Part shown: one piece after another, positions 25,532 to 34,555 of the stretch
Layout: every line of letters begins with the position of its first letter
Position numbering within the stretch: the stretch's first letter is position 1
Assembly: GCA_965197795.1 (NCBI GenBank)
Contig: OZ240228.1
Location: forward strand, 1,178,001 to 1,242,000
Source: WHTK01 sp965197795
Lineage (GTDB): Bacteria > Chloroflexota > Dehalococcoidia > DSTF01 > WHTK01
Direction of reading: 5' to 3'
DNA length: 64,000 bases
Program-made: the position numbers and the translations under genes
Notes under the pieces: model-generated
What the model saw: the letters and a program-made list of their open reading frames with translations, nothing else
Databases searched by the model: none
What the model was told of the DNA's origin: nothing

Positions 25532-28411
25532 TTAACGCGGCTCTTCGATGGCAAGGAGCTGGTCTATTTCGACGTCTTCAAGGCTCTGGACCGTGCCGCT
25601 CGGCCAGTACACCTTTACCAGGTCGATGCTGTCAGCTTCACCAAGGCCGAAGTGGACGGGGACGAGGGACTGCGACATGTGTCCCTGCGCCAGGCCGACG
25701 TGCTGCACCATCGTGGTGCCGCCGACGGTGACTTCCACCCTGGCACCGACGGTGAGCAGCGTGTCATCGCCGCTGGTCGGCTGGACCTGCAGCCAGTGGC
25801 CGGTTGAGCGGTCACTGTTGACGAAGAGGCGTGAGATACCAGGCTTGCCGTCGAGTCCGCCCATGTTCACGACGTAGATATCGAGGGCGCCGTCACCGTT
25901 GAAGTCGGCTACGACGCCCTCCCGGCTCGTCCCGGGGTCATCCGCGCCGCTGGCCGGGGAGACATCGGCGAAGCTGCCGTCGCCTCTGTTGACAAAGAGC
26001 GCGTTGGGTTGATAAGGCAGGTTGGAGCAGGGGTCGCTGTCGATCTGGCCGTTGGTCATGTAGAGGTCAAGCCATCCGTCGTTATCGAAGTCGGCGAACG
26101 TGGCGCCCCAACCGATCGACCGGTTAGCTTCACCGTTTTCGGGTATGACACCGCGTCCGGTGCCCGTCAGCTCCGTAACGTCCTCGAAAAGGCCGGTCCG
26201 GTTCTCGAAGAAACGGCTGGAGCCGATGTCGGTGACGTAGAAGTCCAGGTCGCTGTCGTTGTCGTAGTCGCCGGCAGCCAGGCCCATGCCAAACATGAGC
26301 GGGTTGTTGATGCCAGAGGCGTCGGACACGTCCTCGAAGCTCCATTCACCGCCGTCTGACGGGCCATCGTTGCGCCAGAGAACGTTGGGGTATACCTCGT
26401 AGCCGTAGTCGTTGATCACAAAGATGTCGAGGTCGCCGTCTTCGTCGTAATCGACAAAAGCAGGCTTGAAGCCGGCGCCTTCGACCTTGTTGGGGTAGCC
26501 CTGACCATCGCCGAGCAGGGAAGTGACGTCATCGAAGGTGCCATCGCCGATATTGCGATAGAGCTTGAGCGAGCGGACGCCTTCGTCGAAGTTGCGCGGC
26601 ACGTAAGAATAGTCGTGCGAATTGCCGATGATGACGCCTCTCGGCACCACAGAGTTGGCGTAGAACTCGTCGGTCCGACACTGGCGCAGGAGGACGGTCG
26701 CAGCTGTGTTGTTGATGGTGAAGAGAGGCCCTACGGCATCGAGGTGCCTGACGATCAGGAGGTCGAGTAGGCCGTCCTGGTCGAAGTCTCCCCAGACGGC
26801 TCCTGTGGTTCGACTGCCCGGGTCGGGGTCGGCAACGCCGGCCGCCGCGGTTGTGTCCGAGAAGGTCTCGTCGCCGTTGTTACGGAAAAGCTTGCTGCTG
26901 CCCCAATTGGCCACGTAGAGGTCGACCAGCCCGTCGTTGTCGAAGTCACCCCAGGCGACGCCGTGGCCTCTGCCGTCCGCGTCCAGCACACCAGCCTGCT
27001 GAGCGATATCTGTGAACCTGCCCTGGCCATCGTTGCGGTAAAGAGCGTTGGGTCCGGCCGAATTGGTCACGTAGAGGTCGATCCAGCCGTCGTTGTTGAA
27101 GTCGGCCGCCGCGGCGCCACCACCGAGGTTGAAGAATCCATCGTCACGGGTGTGCTGGAAGGCGACACCGGCTTCGACAGCGACCTCGCGGAAGGTGGGC
27201 GGCTCGCGGCCCAGGTCTTCGCGAGCGGTGGCGACGTCGAGTCCCATAGGCCCCGTCAGGTGTACCGGGCTGGAGCCGGGCCAGAACAGGGCGCCGAGGA
27301 CAAGCACGGCGAGGCCACCAGCGACACCGAGGCCCCAGGTGGCGGTCGCGAAAGTTGCGATGGCGCGCCTTGGGAGGAATTTGGCCAGGCCCCAGAAGGT
27401 CACCGGGCCGCCGGCGGCGACGGCGAAGAGCAGCGTGGCGGCCGGCGCGGTCCCCATACCGAGGATGAGCAGCACGGCGACGAGGGGAATCTCGAAGAGG
27501 AGCGGGACGTTGACGAGGATGCCAAACGTCGCGGCGATCAGGACGCCCTGGACGTTGTTACCAAGGTAGGTGGAGACGAAGGACTCGTCGAGCAGCTGGA
27601 TCGCGAGGGCGCTGGCGAAACCGGCGGCGATCATGATCGGCCAGAGACGTAGCTGGAATGCGATCGAACCCCTGGCCCAGTCGCGGAAGGCCTCACGCAT
27701 GGCCACTTTCCAGGTATGCGCGGCAGGATCAGTGTAGGGATCAACGGGTGATTCGGGAACCTCAGGTTCCGACTCACCGCCGCGTCCAACTGCGATGGCG
27801 ACGATGCGTCCCAGCACCATAGCGCCGATGAAGGCCAGGACGACGCGGCTGATACCAAGAGCCGGGGCGAATACGACGAGAACCATGCCGATAGCGAGGA
27901 AGTTCATCGTCGCGGAGGACTGGACGGCTGCGATGGCACCTTCGATACCGCCGCCGCGCCGATGAATCGACGCAGAGATCGGGACGATGCAGGCGGCGCA
28001 GAGGTTCATTATCGGCCCGATGGCCATGCCCTTGACGGTGCGCTGCAGTCCTGTGCCGCCAAACATCAGGCCAGCGGGGCCGGGTGGGAAGAAGAAAGAC
28101 TCCATCATGCCGGCGACAAGGAAGGCGAAGGTCATGCCGATCGCGACAGCTTCGATATAGATGACGGAGAAGTCGACCACGCGGTCTATGAAAGGCTCGT
28201 TCGGATCCTTCTCGATGCAGAAGCCCTGGAAGCACTGAATCGTCTCGCCGGTTACGGCGTCAAGGTCGCCGTCGATGGTATCGATCTTGGGAAAGCGGTT
28301 AAAGGCGAAGAACAGGGCGAGGATTGCTACGAACAGCAGGAGGCCAACGACCCGCTTCTTGCCGGCACCGGTGGAGAGGACTTCGGCGATGCGATTTTCA
28401 GAAGGGCTCAC
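25532..28411 (-). CDS. ArsP-like permease fused to FG-GAP/VCBS repeats and an ASPIC/UnbV domain
   Basis: A 959-residue fusion. Residues about 20-385 form a multi-helix permease of the ArsP/DUF318 type, with Cys138 and Cys141 in MNLCAACIVPISASIH and a late block VNVPLLFEIPLVAVLL. A loop after the first helix has a CFQGFC pair (Cys60, Cys64). From about residue 410 come seven calcium-type blades such as DFNNDGWIDLYV, DFDQDGLLDLLI and DFNGDGALDIYV, ending in an ASPIC/UnbV domain (STGHWLQVQ..., VYWPSGTVQSL). The propeller probably sits outside the cytoplasmic membrane. ArsP-type proteins export organic arsenicals; the fused substrate is unknown. The GTG start overlaps the upstream stop (GTGA). 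Confidence 0.85.
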   Translation of the reverse strand: MSPSENRIAEVLSTGAGKKRVVGLLLFVAILALFFAFNRFPKIDTIDGDLDAVTGETIQCFQGFCIEKDPNEPFIDRVVDFSVIYIEAVAIGMTFAFLVAGMMESFFFPPGPAGLMFGGTGLQRTVKGMAIGPIMNLCAACIVPISASIHRRGGGIEGAIAAVQSSATMNFLAIGMVLVVFAPALGISRVVLAFIGAMVLGRIVAIAVGRGGESEPEVPESPVDPYTDPAAHTWKVAMREAFRDWARGSIAFQLRLWPIMIAAGFASALAIQLLDESFVSTYLGNNVQGVLIAATFGILVNVPLLFEIPLVAVLLILGMGTAPAATLLFAVAAGGPVTFWGLAKFLPRRAIATFATATWGLGVAGGLAVLVLGALFWPGSSPVHLTGPMGLDVATAREDLGREPPTFREVAVEAGVAFQHTRDDGFFNLGGGAAAADFNNDGWIDLYVTNSAGPNALYRNDGQGRFTDIAQQAGVLDADGRGHGVAWGDFDNDGLVDLYVANWGSSKLFRNNGDETFSDTTAAAGVADPDPGSRTTGAVWGDFDQDGLLDLLIVRHLDAVGPLFTINNTAATVLLRQCRTDEFYANSVVPRGVIIGNSHDYSYVPRNFDEGVRSLKLYRNIGDGTFDDVTSLLGDGQGYPNKVEGAGFKPAFVDYDEDGDLDIFVINDYGYEVYPNVLWRNDGPSDGGEWSFEDVSDASGINNPLMFGMGLAAGDYDNDSDLDFYVTDIGSSRFFENRTGLFEDVTELTGTGRGVIPENGEANRSIGWGATFADFDNDGWLDLYMTNGQIDSDPCSNLPYQPNALFVNRGDGSFADVSPASGADDPGTSREGVVADFNGDGALDIYVVNMGGLDGKPGISRLFVNSDRSTGHWLQVQPTSGDDTLLTVGARVEVTVGGTTMVQHVGLAQGHMSQSLVPVHFGLGEADSIDLVKVYWPSGTVQSLEDVEIDQLLAIEEPR

Positions 28412-28542
28412 GTTTTAAAGATACGCCTGCGGAGTCTGCTTGCAAGGTCTTCTTCACCCGGACGGGGTGGTAGAAGGACCCAGAGAAGCAGGAGGCCGAT
28501 GAACACTGCGACGGGGATGACATAGACGAGCGGTGGGATCAC
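28408..28542 (-). CDS. 44-residue membrane protein coupled to the permease-propeller fusion
   Basis: The GTG at 28542 starts a short protein with one long hydrophobic helix (VYVIPVAVFIGLLLLWVLL), then a proline turn and a basic tail ending RLRRRIFKT. Its TGA overlaps the GTG of the 959-residue fusion gene (GTGA), so the two are very likely translated together and may form one complex. The size and single helix suggest an accessory subunit of the permease. A longer in-frame reading to 28794 overlaps the binding-protein gene and is rejected. Weak ribosome site; function inferred from coupling only. Confidence 0.55.
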   Translation of the reverse strand: MIPPLVYVIPVAVFIGLLLLWVLLPPRPGEEDLASRLRRRIFKT

Positions 28543-28592
28543 ACCTGGCCGTCCTTGAGGTTGTATTGGGCGGAGTATCTGTTCTGTGTTAG

Positions 28593-28630
28593 AGAAAGAG
28601 GGCCACGGATGATTCCGCGGCCCTCTTTCT
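28593..28630 (-). terminator. Terminator of binding-protein gene, copy 1
   Basis: The arms AGAAAGAGGGCC and GGCCCTCTTTCT pair, then one mismatch, then CGGA/TCCG around TGAT. Transcripts from the right end in CTCTTTCTCT. Confidence 0.8.
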
Positions 28631-28649
28631 CTGGTTGCGTGCGTCAGGT

Positions 28650-30566
28650 TTAGGCGAAGGGTGCCTTGGTCTGGTCGAGCCAGATCTGGTACTTCTCCCA
28701 CCAGGCCGCGGCGCTGCTCCAGACGCCGATGTTCTTGACCGCCGGCCAGGACAGCCGGTAGCCGGTGGCGGAACCAGGCTCGAGCAGGCTCCACATCTTG
28801 ACGGCCATATGGCGCTGAGCCTCGTGGGCCAGGGCCCTGCGGGCGGCGGTATCGGTCTCGATCCTGGCCTTCTCGAGGATCTCGATCAGGACGGGGTCGC
28901 CGGTCTTGGCGGTGCCGCCACCCTCGGAGTAACCGTGGAAGGTGATACCGGAGCCCGGGTGGTGCTCGGCGACGAGGGCGCTGATCGGGGAGATGGTGCT
29001 GGGGATACCACCGGTGACCGAGTGGTAACCGATGCCCTCGAAGACGCCGGAGGCGTCGCGGTCGAGGGGGATGTAGCCCTGGGTGTAGTCCTCGTAGCCG
29101 TTGTCGATGACGTTGAGGCCGAGCTCCTGGAGGTAGAAGAAGAAGGGCTCGACGACGCTGCCGCGGTCAAACTGCGGCGCGTTGGGGTAGCCGAACTTGA
29201 CGTCGAAGCCGTCGGGGTAGCCGGCGGCGGCGAGCAGCTTCTTGGCCTCGGCCACGTTGAGCTGGAAGAACTTGGCGCCTTCGCCGAGCTCGCTGCCCAG
29301 GGGGTCGAGCCACCAGCCGCCACCGCGGTAGGCGTCGCGTGCCGCGAGGTGAGAGTTCCAGAAGTTCTCGACCGGCAGGCCGGCCTCGACGAACTCCTTG
29401 ACGTTGTAGCGGACTTCGATGTCGAGGTCGCGGTCGAAGGCCATGGAGATGGCCTGGCGGACGCGCTCGTCGAAGTAGGGGACGTTCTCGCCCTGGGTGC
29501 CGAAGGTCATGACCGAGGAGGAGACTCGGGTTTCCGCTACGTTGAGCACCAAGTCTTCGATGTCGTTCTTGGTGACGAGAATGTCGGTAGGGCGGACGAT
29601 GTCGTTGCCGGGGCGGGCGAAGTGGACCTCACCGGCGCGGAACTGGGTCTGGCGGGCGTTGTAGTCGGGCAGGATAGGCAGGTGGATCGAGTCCACGAGC
29701 GCGAAGTCCTGGTCAAAGTAGTCCGGGTTGCGGGTCAGGGTGAAGTCGACGGAGGGCTCGTGCTGCGAGAGGAAGAAGGGCCCACTGCCGATGGAATCCT
29801 GGCGAACATCGTACACGTCGGGGTCGGCCGCCTCAATCGGATACTGCAGGACCTGGCCGGTGTGGCTGCCGAAGGCGGCGAACCAGTTGGGCGCGTAGGC
29901 CAGCGGGATCGCCAGCGGCACCACGACGGTCGAGCCGTCCGGCGCGTTGGGCTCGCCGGCGAAGCCACCGGTGCCGGTTTTAGCCCAGACCAGGGCCGAC
30001 AGGGGCGCCAGCTCCTGGTGCCGCGACATGCTGAAGAGGACGTCTGCGGAGGTTGCTTCGCGGCCGTTGACCGGCGGCAGGTTGTGGAACTTGGTGCCGG
30101 GGCGGATCTTGAACGTGATCTGTTCCGGGGTTTGCTCCCATGACTCGGCGAAGGAGCCGGTCAGCTCGTAGGTGGACAGCTCTAGCTTGCCGGGCTTCTC
30201 GATCAGCAGCGTCTGCATGATCTCGGTCTGGATGTTGTTGAGGCCGGCCTGGGGGTTGACCGGGTCGAGGCTGCGGGGCTCGGCGGTCATGAAGTCCTGC
30301 AGCTGGCCGCCGCGCGTGGCCTGTCCCGGCCCAATGTATTCCGCTGGAGTCAGCAGGCCGCTAGGGGTCGCACCGCCACCGGTCGTGCCGCCGCCGGTCG
30401 TGCCGCCGCCGGTCGTGCCGCCGCCGGTCGTGCCGCCGCTATCGCCGTCGTCGCTACCACAGGCGGCGAGGAAGGCGGCCGCGGCTGCGGTGGCTCCGCC
30501 GACTTTTAGCGCGTGACGCCGGCTAACGCGGTTCCTAAGAGTCTTGTTCCAGTAGGAGTTTGCCAT
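28650..30566 (-). CDS. ABC transporter substrate-binding lipoprotein, family 5 (peptide/nickel type), copy 1
   Basis: A 638-residue solute-binding protein. The N-terminus has a twin-arginine/lipoprotein signal: RNRVSRRHALKVGG with Arg16-Arg17, then FLAACG with lipidated Cys36, so it is exported and membrane-anchored. A linker of TTGGG repeats (four 15-bp DNA units near 30380-30439) leads into the SBP_bac_5 fold (SFAESWEQTPEQITFKIRPG; YNVKEFVEAGLPVENFW). It would bind a peptide-like or other organic solute. No permease or ATPase gene is adjacent. The ATG at 30566 is preferred to the longer frame because the upstream part lies outside the repeat shared with copy 2. Confidence 0.9.
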   Translation of the reverse strand: MANSYWNKTLRNRVSRRHALKVGGATAAAAAFLAACGSDDGDSGGTTGGGTTGGGTTGGGTTGGGATPSGLLTPAEYIGPGQATRGGQLQDFMTAEPRSLDPVNPQAGLNNIQTEIMQTLLIEKPGKLELSTYELTGSFAESWEQTPEQITFKIRPGTKFHNLPPVNGREATSADVLFSMSRHQELAPLSALVWAKTGTGGFAGEPNAPDGSTVVVPLAIPLAYAPNWFAAFGSHTGQVLQYPIEAADPDVYDVRQDSIGSGPFFLSQHEPSVDFTLTRNPDYFDQDFALVDSIHLPILPDYNARQTQFRAGEVHFARPGNDIVRPTDILVTKNDIEDLVLNVAETRVSSSVMTFGTQGENVPYFDERVRQAISMAFDRDLDIEVRYNVKEFVEAGLPVENFWNSHLAARDAYRGGGWWLDPLGSELGEGAKFFQLNVAEAKKLLAAAGYPDGFDVKFGYPNAPQFDRGSVVEPFFFYLQELGLNVIDNGYEDYTQGYIPLDRDASGVFEGIGYHSVTGGIPSTISPISALVAEHHPGSGITFHGYSEGGGTAKTGDPVLIEILEKARIETDTAARRALAHEAQRHMAVKMWSLLEPGSATGYRLSWPAVKNIGVWSSAAAWWEKYQIWLDQTKAPFA

Positions 30567-30579
30567 GTTGCTCCCTTTC

Positions 30580-30926
30580 GTTGTTTCTTGTTCCAGGTGC
30601 AGCCCGGAACCGACTAACTGCTGACGCTTGGCGAGCGGAGTTATCGTTGCTTTCGTTGATGTTGCCTTCTCGTCCAAAGAGGCGAACAGACTATAGCATG
30701 GAAACTGCTTATAGTCTTGATAGCCTCTGAATAAGGTCAACTGGGTTGGATGCTTCACCTCCTGGGTTCATTAAAGCTGGTTGCTTTCATAAGGAAATAC
30801 GCCTGCGGGCCGTCGTTCGATCTCTGGGAGAGAACTTCAAATGCGAGCCATCGAAGCAAGGCTATCGTGGGCGTGAAGCGTAACCAGTGAGACTAAGGCG
30901 CCTAGGACGGCGCGGTACGAAGCATA
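30580..30926. other. Spacer between the two repeat copies
   Basis: No gene was recognised. It holds the promoter region of copy 1, including the inverted repeat at 30689-30716, and the last bases before the copy 2 terminator. Its sequence differs from the region upstream of copy 2, so the two copies are probably controlled differently. Confidence 0.5.
30689..30716. promoter_or_regulatory. Inverted repeat upstream of binding-protein copy 1
   Basis: GACTATAGCA and TGCTTATAGTC pair with one bulge, about 120 bp before the ATG. The TATAGT and TATAAG boxes within it could serve as -10 elements, so it may be an overlapping promoter and operator. Confidence 0.35.
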
Positions 30927-30964
30927 AGAAAGAGGGCCACGGATGATTCCGCGGCCCTCTTTCT
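30927..30964 (-). terminator. Terminator of binding-protein gene, copy 2
   Basis: Same hairpin as at 28593-28630; it should isolate copy 2 transcripts from copy 1. Confidence 0.8.
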
Positions 30965-30983
30965 CTGGTTGCGTGCGTCAGGT

Positions 30984-32900
30984 TTAGGCGAAGGGTGCCT
31001 TGGTCTGGTCGAGCCAGATCTGGTACTTCTCCCACCAGGCCGCGGCGCTGCTCCAGACGCCGATGTTCTTGACCGCCGGCCAGGACAGCCGGTAGCCGGT
31101 GGCGGAACCAGGCTCGAGCAGGCTCCACATCTTGACGGCCATATGGCGCTGAGCCTCGTGGGCCAGGGCCCTGCGGGCGGCGGTATCGGTCTCGATCCTG
31201 GCCTTCTCGAGGATCTCGATCAGGACGGGGTCGCCGGTCTTGGCGGTGCCGCCACCCTCGGAGTAACCGTGGAAGGTGATACCGGAGCCCGGGTGGTGCT
31301 CGGCGACGAGGGCGCTGATCGGGGAGATGGTGCTGGGGATACCACCGGTGACCGAGTGGTAACCGATGCCCTCGAAGACGCCGGAGGCGTCGCGGTCGAG
31401 GGGGATGTAGCCCTGGGTGTAGTCCTCGTAGCCGTTGTCGATGACGTTGAGGCCGAGCTCCTGGAGGTAGAAGAAGAAGGGCTCGACGACGCTGCCGCGG
31501 TCAAACTGCGGCGCGTTGGGGTAGCCGAACTTGACGTCGAAGCCGTCGGGGTAGCCGGCGGCGGCGAGCAGCTTCTTGGCCTCGGCCACGTTGAGCTGGA
31601 AGAACTTGGCGCCTTCGCCGAGCTCGCTGCCCAGGGGGTCGAGCCACCAGCCGCCACCGCGGTAGGCGTCGCGTGCCGCGAGGTGAGAGTTCCAGAAGTT
31701 CTCGACCGGCAGGCCGGCCTCGACGAACTCCTTGACGTTGTAGCGGACTTCGATGTCGAGGTCGCGGTCGAAGGCCATGGAGATGGCCTGGCGGACGCGC
31801 TCGTCGAAGTAGGGGACGTTCTCGCCCTGGGTGCCGAAGGTCATGACCGAGGAGGAGACTCGGGTTTCCGCTACGTTGAGCACCAAGTCTTCGATGTCGT
31901 TCTTGGTGACGAGAATGTCGGTAGGGCGGACGATGTCGTTGCCGGGGCGGGCGAAGTGGACCTCACCGGCGCGGAACTGGGTCTGGCGGGCGTTGTAGTC
32001 GGGCAGGATAGGCAGGTGGATCGAGTCCACGAGCGCGAAGTCCTGGTCAAAGTAGTCCGGGTTGCGGGTCAGGGTGAAGTCGACGGAGGGCTCGTGCTGC
32101 GAGAGGAAGAAGGGCCCACTGCCGATGGAATCCTGGCGAACATCGTACACGTCGGGGTCGGCCGCCTCAATCGGATACTGCAGGACCTGGCCGGTGTGGC
32201 TGCCGAAGGCGGCGAACCAGTTGGGCGCGTAGGCCAGCGGGATCGCCAGCGGCACCACGACGGTCGAGCCGTCCGGCGCGTTGGGCTCGCCGGCGAAGCC
32301 ACCGGTGCCGGTTTTAGCCCAGACTAGGGCCGACAGGGGCGCCAGCTCCTGGTGCCGCGACATGCTGAAGAGGACGTCTGCGGAGGTTGCTTCGCGGCCG
32401 TTGACCGGCGGCAGGTTGTGGAACTTGGTGCCGGGGCGGATCTTGAACGTGATCTGTTCCGGGGTTTGCTCCCATGACTCGGCGAAGGAGCCGGTCAGCT
32501 CGTAGGTGGACAGCTCTAGCTTGCCGGGCTTCTCGATCAGCAGCGTCTGCATGATCTCGGTCTGGATGTTGTTGAGGCCGGCCTGGGGGTTGACCGGGTC
32601 GAGGCTGCGGGGCTCGGCGGTCATGAAGTCCTGCAGCTGGCCGCCGCGCGTGGCCTGTCCCGGCCCAATGTATTCCGCTGGAGTCAGCAGGCCGCTAGGG
32701 GTCGCACCGCCACCGGTCGTGCCGCCGCCGGTCGTGCCGCCGCCGGTCGTGCCGCCGCCGGTCGTGCCGCCGCTATCGCCGTCGTCGCTACCACAGGCGG
32801 CGAGGAAGGCGGCCGCGGCTGCGGTGGCTCCGCCGACTTTTAGCGCGTGACGCCGGCTAACGCGGTTCCTAAGAGTCTTGTTCCAGTAGGAGTTTGCCAT
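30984..32900 (-). CDS. ABC transporter substrate-binding lipoprotein, family 5, copy 2
   Basis: The 638-residue product is identical in sequence to copy 1 as far as could be compared; the one base difference seen is silent. The same Tat-type lipoprotein signal (Arg16-Arg17, Cys36), TTGGG linker and SBP_bac_5 fold apply. GGGAGC precedes the ATG. Its upstream region is unrelated to that of copy 1 beyond 13 bp and carries a palindrome ACTCCCATCCTGGGAGT. Two identical binding-protein genes side by side without transporter genes suggest a dosage effect or separate control of one uptake function. Confidence 0.9.
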   Translation of the reverse strand: MANSYWNKTLRNRVSRRHALKVGGATAAAAAFLAACGSDDGDSGGTTGGGTTGGGTTGGGTTGGGATPSGLLTPAEYIGPGQATRGGQLQDFMTAEPRSLDPVNPQAGLNNIQTEIMQTLLIEKPGKLELSTYELTGSFAESWEQTPEQITFKIRPGTKFHNLPPVNGREATSADVLFSMSRHQELAPLSALVWAKTGTGGFAGEPNAPDGSTVVVPLAIPLAYAPNWFAAFGSHTGQVLQYPIEAADPDVYDVRQDSIGSGPFFLSQHEPSVDFTLTRNPDYFDQDFALVDSIHLPILPDYNARQTQFRAGEVHFARPGNDIVRPTDILVTKNDIEDLVLNVAETRVSSSVMTFGTQGENVPYFDERVRQAISMAFDRDLDIEVRYNVKEFVEAGLPVENFWNSHLAARDAYRGGGWWLDPLGSELGEGAKFFQLNVAEAKKLLAAAGYPDGFDVKFGYPNAPQFDRGSVVEPFFFYLQELGLNVIDNGYEDYTQGYIPLDRDASGVFEGIGYHSVTGGIPSTISPISALVAEHHPGSGITFHGYSEGGGTAKTGDPVLIEILEKARIETDTAARRALAHEAQRHMAVKMWSLLEPGSATGYRLSWPAVKNIGVWSSAAAWWEKYQIWLDQTKAPFA

Positions 32901-32960
32901 GTTGCTCCCTTTCCGATATTGCTATTTCCAGGCTCTGCCCGGAGGTCTCGCTGATTGTTT

Positions 32961-32977
32961 ACTCCCATCCTGGGAGT
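32961..32977. promoter_or_regulatory. Palindrome upstream of binding-protein copy 2
   Basis: ACTCCCA and TGGGAGT arms flank TCC, 60 bp before the ATG. It may be an operator; it is absent upstream of copy 1. Confidence 0.3.
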
Positions 32978-33112
32978 CTTGTTCGGCGGGGCGACCATCG
33001 ACTCGGGAGAGCCAAGCCCTTCCGGTCGGTCGTCTGGGTTTTAACTTGCACTGAGGGTTGAAGAAGCCCCCCTCCGTCGCACCCGATGGTGTGCGCTCAG
33101 AATGCGTTCCCG

Positions 33113-34555
33113 TTAACTGCCGGCTCCACCACCGCCGACGGCCTCAATCGGCTCGGTCGGCATGACGTAGGATAGCGGCTTCATCTCCCACGCGACGGGC
33201 GCACCCGTGGTGCCGCCACGATAGGGCTCGGTGATCTTCACCCAGTCGGCCCCGTCGGGTAGCACGGCCGTGACCGGACGCACACTATCAAGAATGACGT
33301 TGTCGACGTTGGGTGGCAATGTCCCGTCTTCGGCGTGCGCCTTAACGGCTTTGATGACTTGGCGCCGTACTGCGATGCACATGACGTCGAGAGAGCCGAG
33401 GTGCTCGCGTGAGCGGTCGTAGATACGCTCGCCTTGCTCGTTCGACATGAGCTCGGTCATGGCGCGGTCCTGGAGGTTACCGATGGCCGGGACACCTGAG
33501 ACCATCTTGGTTCGCTCCACCTCGTAATCGCGGTTGTAGTCGTTGAGGCGGTTGGCCTTTGTCATGAAGTAGGTTCGCGGGTCGCTGGTCCGATCTATGA
33601 AGCCGACTTCGGACTCCAGCGGGGTTGGCACGGACTTGTCGGGGTCGAACATGCGCTCGGTGAGGCTGCCGCGCTGGGTGATCAGCATGGCCCAGTTGTC
33701 GTCCAGCGGGACAAATGAGCGTAGGGAAGGCCCGCTGGCACCGGTGATCATCGTGTGGAACGGGAAGATGAACTGGTTGATGCGGTGCCACTCGTACGGC
33801 GTGTCGTCCCCGCTGCGGCGCTCGTTGAACTCGTCGTCCCACTTGCGCCTGGCGGAGTAGTAACAACCGTAGTCGGTGAAGCGCACGTCCAGGCGCGGCA
33901 TCTTGTCGCTCCAGACAGCGAAGAAGAGGCCGGGCCCCGAACCTTCCTTGGGCTTTTCGTCGAAGACGCGGTAGCGGAAGGAGTCGAGACGGGAGTGCAG
34001 GTAGTCGAGGTGGTTGGAGTCCGTGTCACCCTCGAGGTTCTGGAACCAGTTGGCCTCCTCCATCATGATCGATGGCGACGCAACGTTCTCAGGCGGCAGG
34101 GTGTTGATTTCGAACTCCGGGAAGGGAGGAGGAACTTCGCGGGGGCCCATGTAGATCCAGACCATGTGGTTGACGTCGCGGGCCGGGTAGGCGCGAACAC
34201 GAACCTTGCCTTTGAAGTTGGACTCGGCCGGTTCAGACGGCATGTCGATGCAGGCGCCTGTCGTATCGAACTTCCAGCCGTGATAGACGCAGCGCAGGCC
34301 GGCTTCTTCGTTACGTCCGAAGAACAGAGAGGCGCCGCGATGCGGACAAGACTCAACGAAACAACCTACGTCGCCGTTGGAGTCACGGAACATCACGAGG
34401 TTCTCACCCAGCAGGCGCATGCGCTTCGGCGGGGAGTCAGGCTCCGGGAACTCCGCGGCCGGCAACGCGGGTACCCAGTACTCGCGCATGAGGTTGCCCA
34501 GCGGTGTACCGGGTCCGACCCTGGTCAGAAGCTCGTTGTCTTGTTTGCTAAGCAT
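33113..34555 (-). CDS. Rieske ring-hydroxylating oxygenase, alpha subunit
   Basis: An intact 480-residue oxygenase, the longest of the five paralogues because of an insert near residues 200-235 (RVFDEKPKEGSGPG and the ERRSGDDTPYEW segment) and a Gly-rich tail (AVGGGGAGS). Rieske ligands: Cys70, His72, Cys89, His92; iron site: Asp179, His182, His187 (DSNHLDYLH). GGAG precedes the ATG. A 53-residue protein gene lies 62 bp upstream on the same strand behind a TTGACA-type promoter, so the two probably form one transcript. Confidence 0.9.
   Translation of the reverse strand: MLSKQDNELLTRVGPGTPLGNLMREYWVPALPAAEFPEPDSPPKRMRLLGENLVMFRDSNGDVGCFVESCPHRGASLFFGRNEEAGLRCVYHGWKFDTTGACIDMPSEPAESNFKGKVRVRAYPARDVNHMVWIYMGPREVPPPFPEFEINTLPPENVASPSIMMEEANWFQNLEGDTDSNHLDYLHSRLDSFRYRVFDEKPKEGSGPGLFFAVWSDKMPRLDVRFTDYGCYYSARRKWDDEFNERRSGDDTPYEWHRINQFIFPFHTMITGASGPSLRSFVPLDDNWAMLITQRGSLTERMFDPDKSVPTPLESEVGFIDRTSDPRTYFMTKANRLNDYNRDYEVERTKMVSGVPAIGNLQDRAMTELMSNEQGERIYDRSREHLGSLDVMCIAVRRQVIKAVKAHAEDGTLPPNVDNVILDSVRPVTAVLPDGADWVKITEPYRGGTTGAPVAWEMKPLSYVMPTEPIEAVGGGGAGS

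Larger units (their letters stand above)
28593..30579. repeat. Direct repeat, copy 1 (1,987 bp)
   Basis: This segment recurs at 30927-32913 with a constant offset of 2,334 bp. It covers the terminator, the whole binding-protein gene and 13 bp before its ATG. The one difference noticed is C at 29991 against T at 32325, a silent Leu codon change. Bases outside differ at once, so the unit ends are sharp. Confidence 0.9.
30927..32913. repeat. Direct repeat, copy 2 (1,987 bp)
   Basis: Second copy of the segment at 28593-30579, same orientation. Near-identity over the full length, including third codon positions and the terminator, indicates a recent duplication or ongoing gene conversion. Confidence 0.9.

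Noticed and set aside
28408..28794. 128-residue reading of the small protein upstream of the permease fusion
   Set aside because: The extra N-terminal part runs antiparallel-free through the binding-protein terminator and its coding end in another frame; only the last 44 residues look like a real membrane protein.
28635..30143. Long open frame (502 codons) on the plus strand opposite the binding-protein gene, repeated at 30969-32327
   Set aside because: It mirrors codon bias of the minus-strand gene, has no ribosome site or recognised domain, and is repeated only because the DNA is duplicated.
30380..30439. Four 15-bp tandem repeats (GGTCGTGCCGCCGCC), also in copy 2, considered as a CRISPR-like or regulatory array
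   Set aside because: They lie in frame inside the lipoprotein gene and encode its TTGGG linker; there are no spacers.
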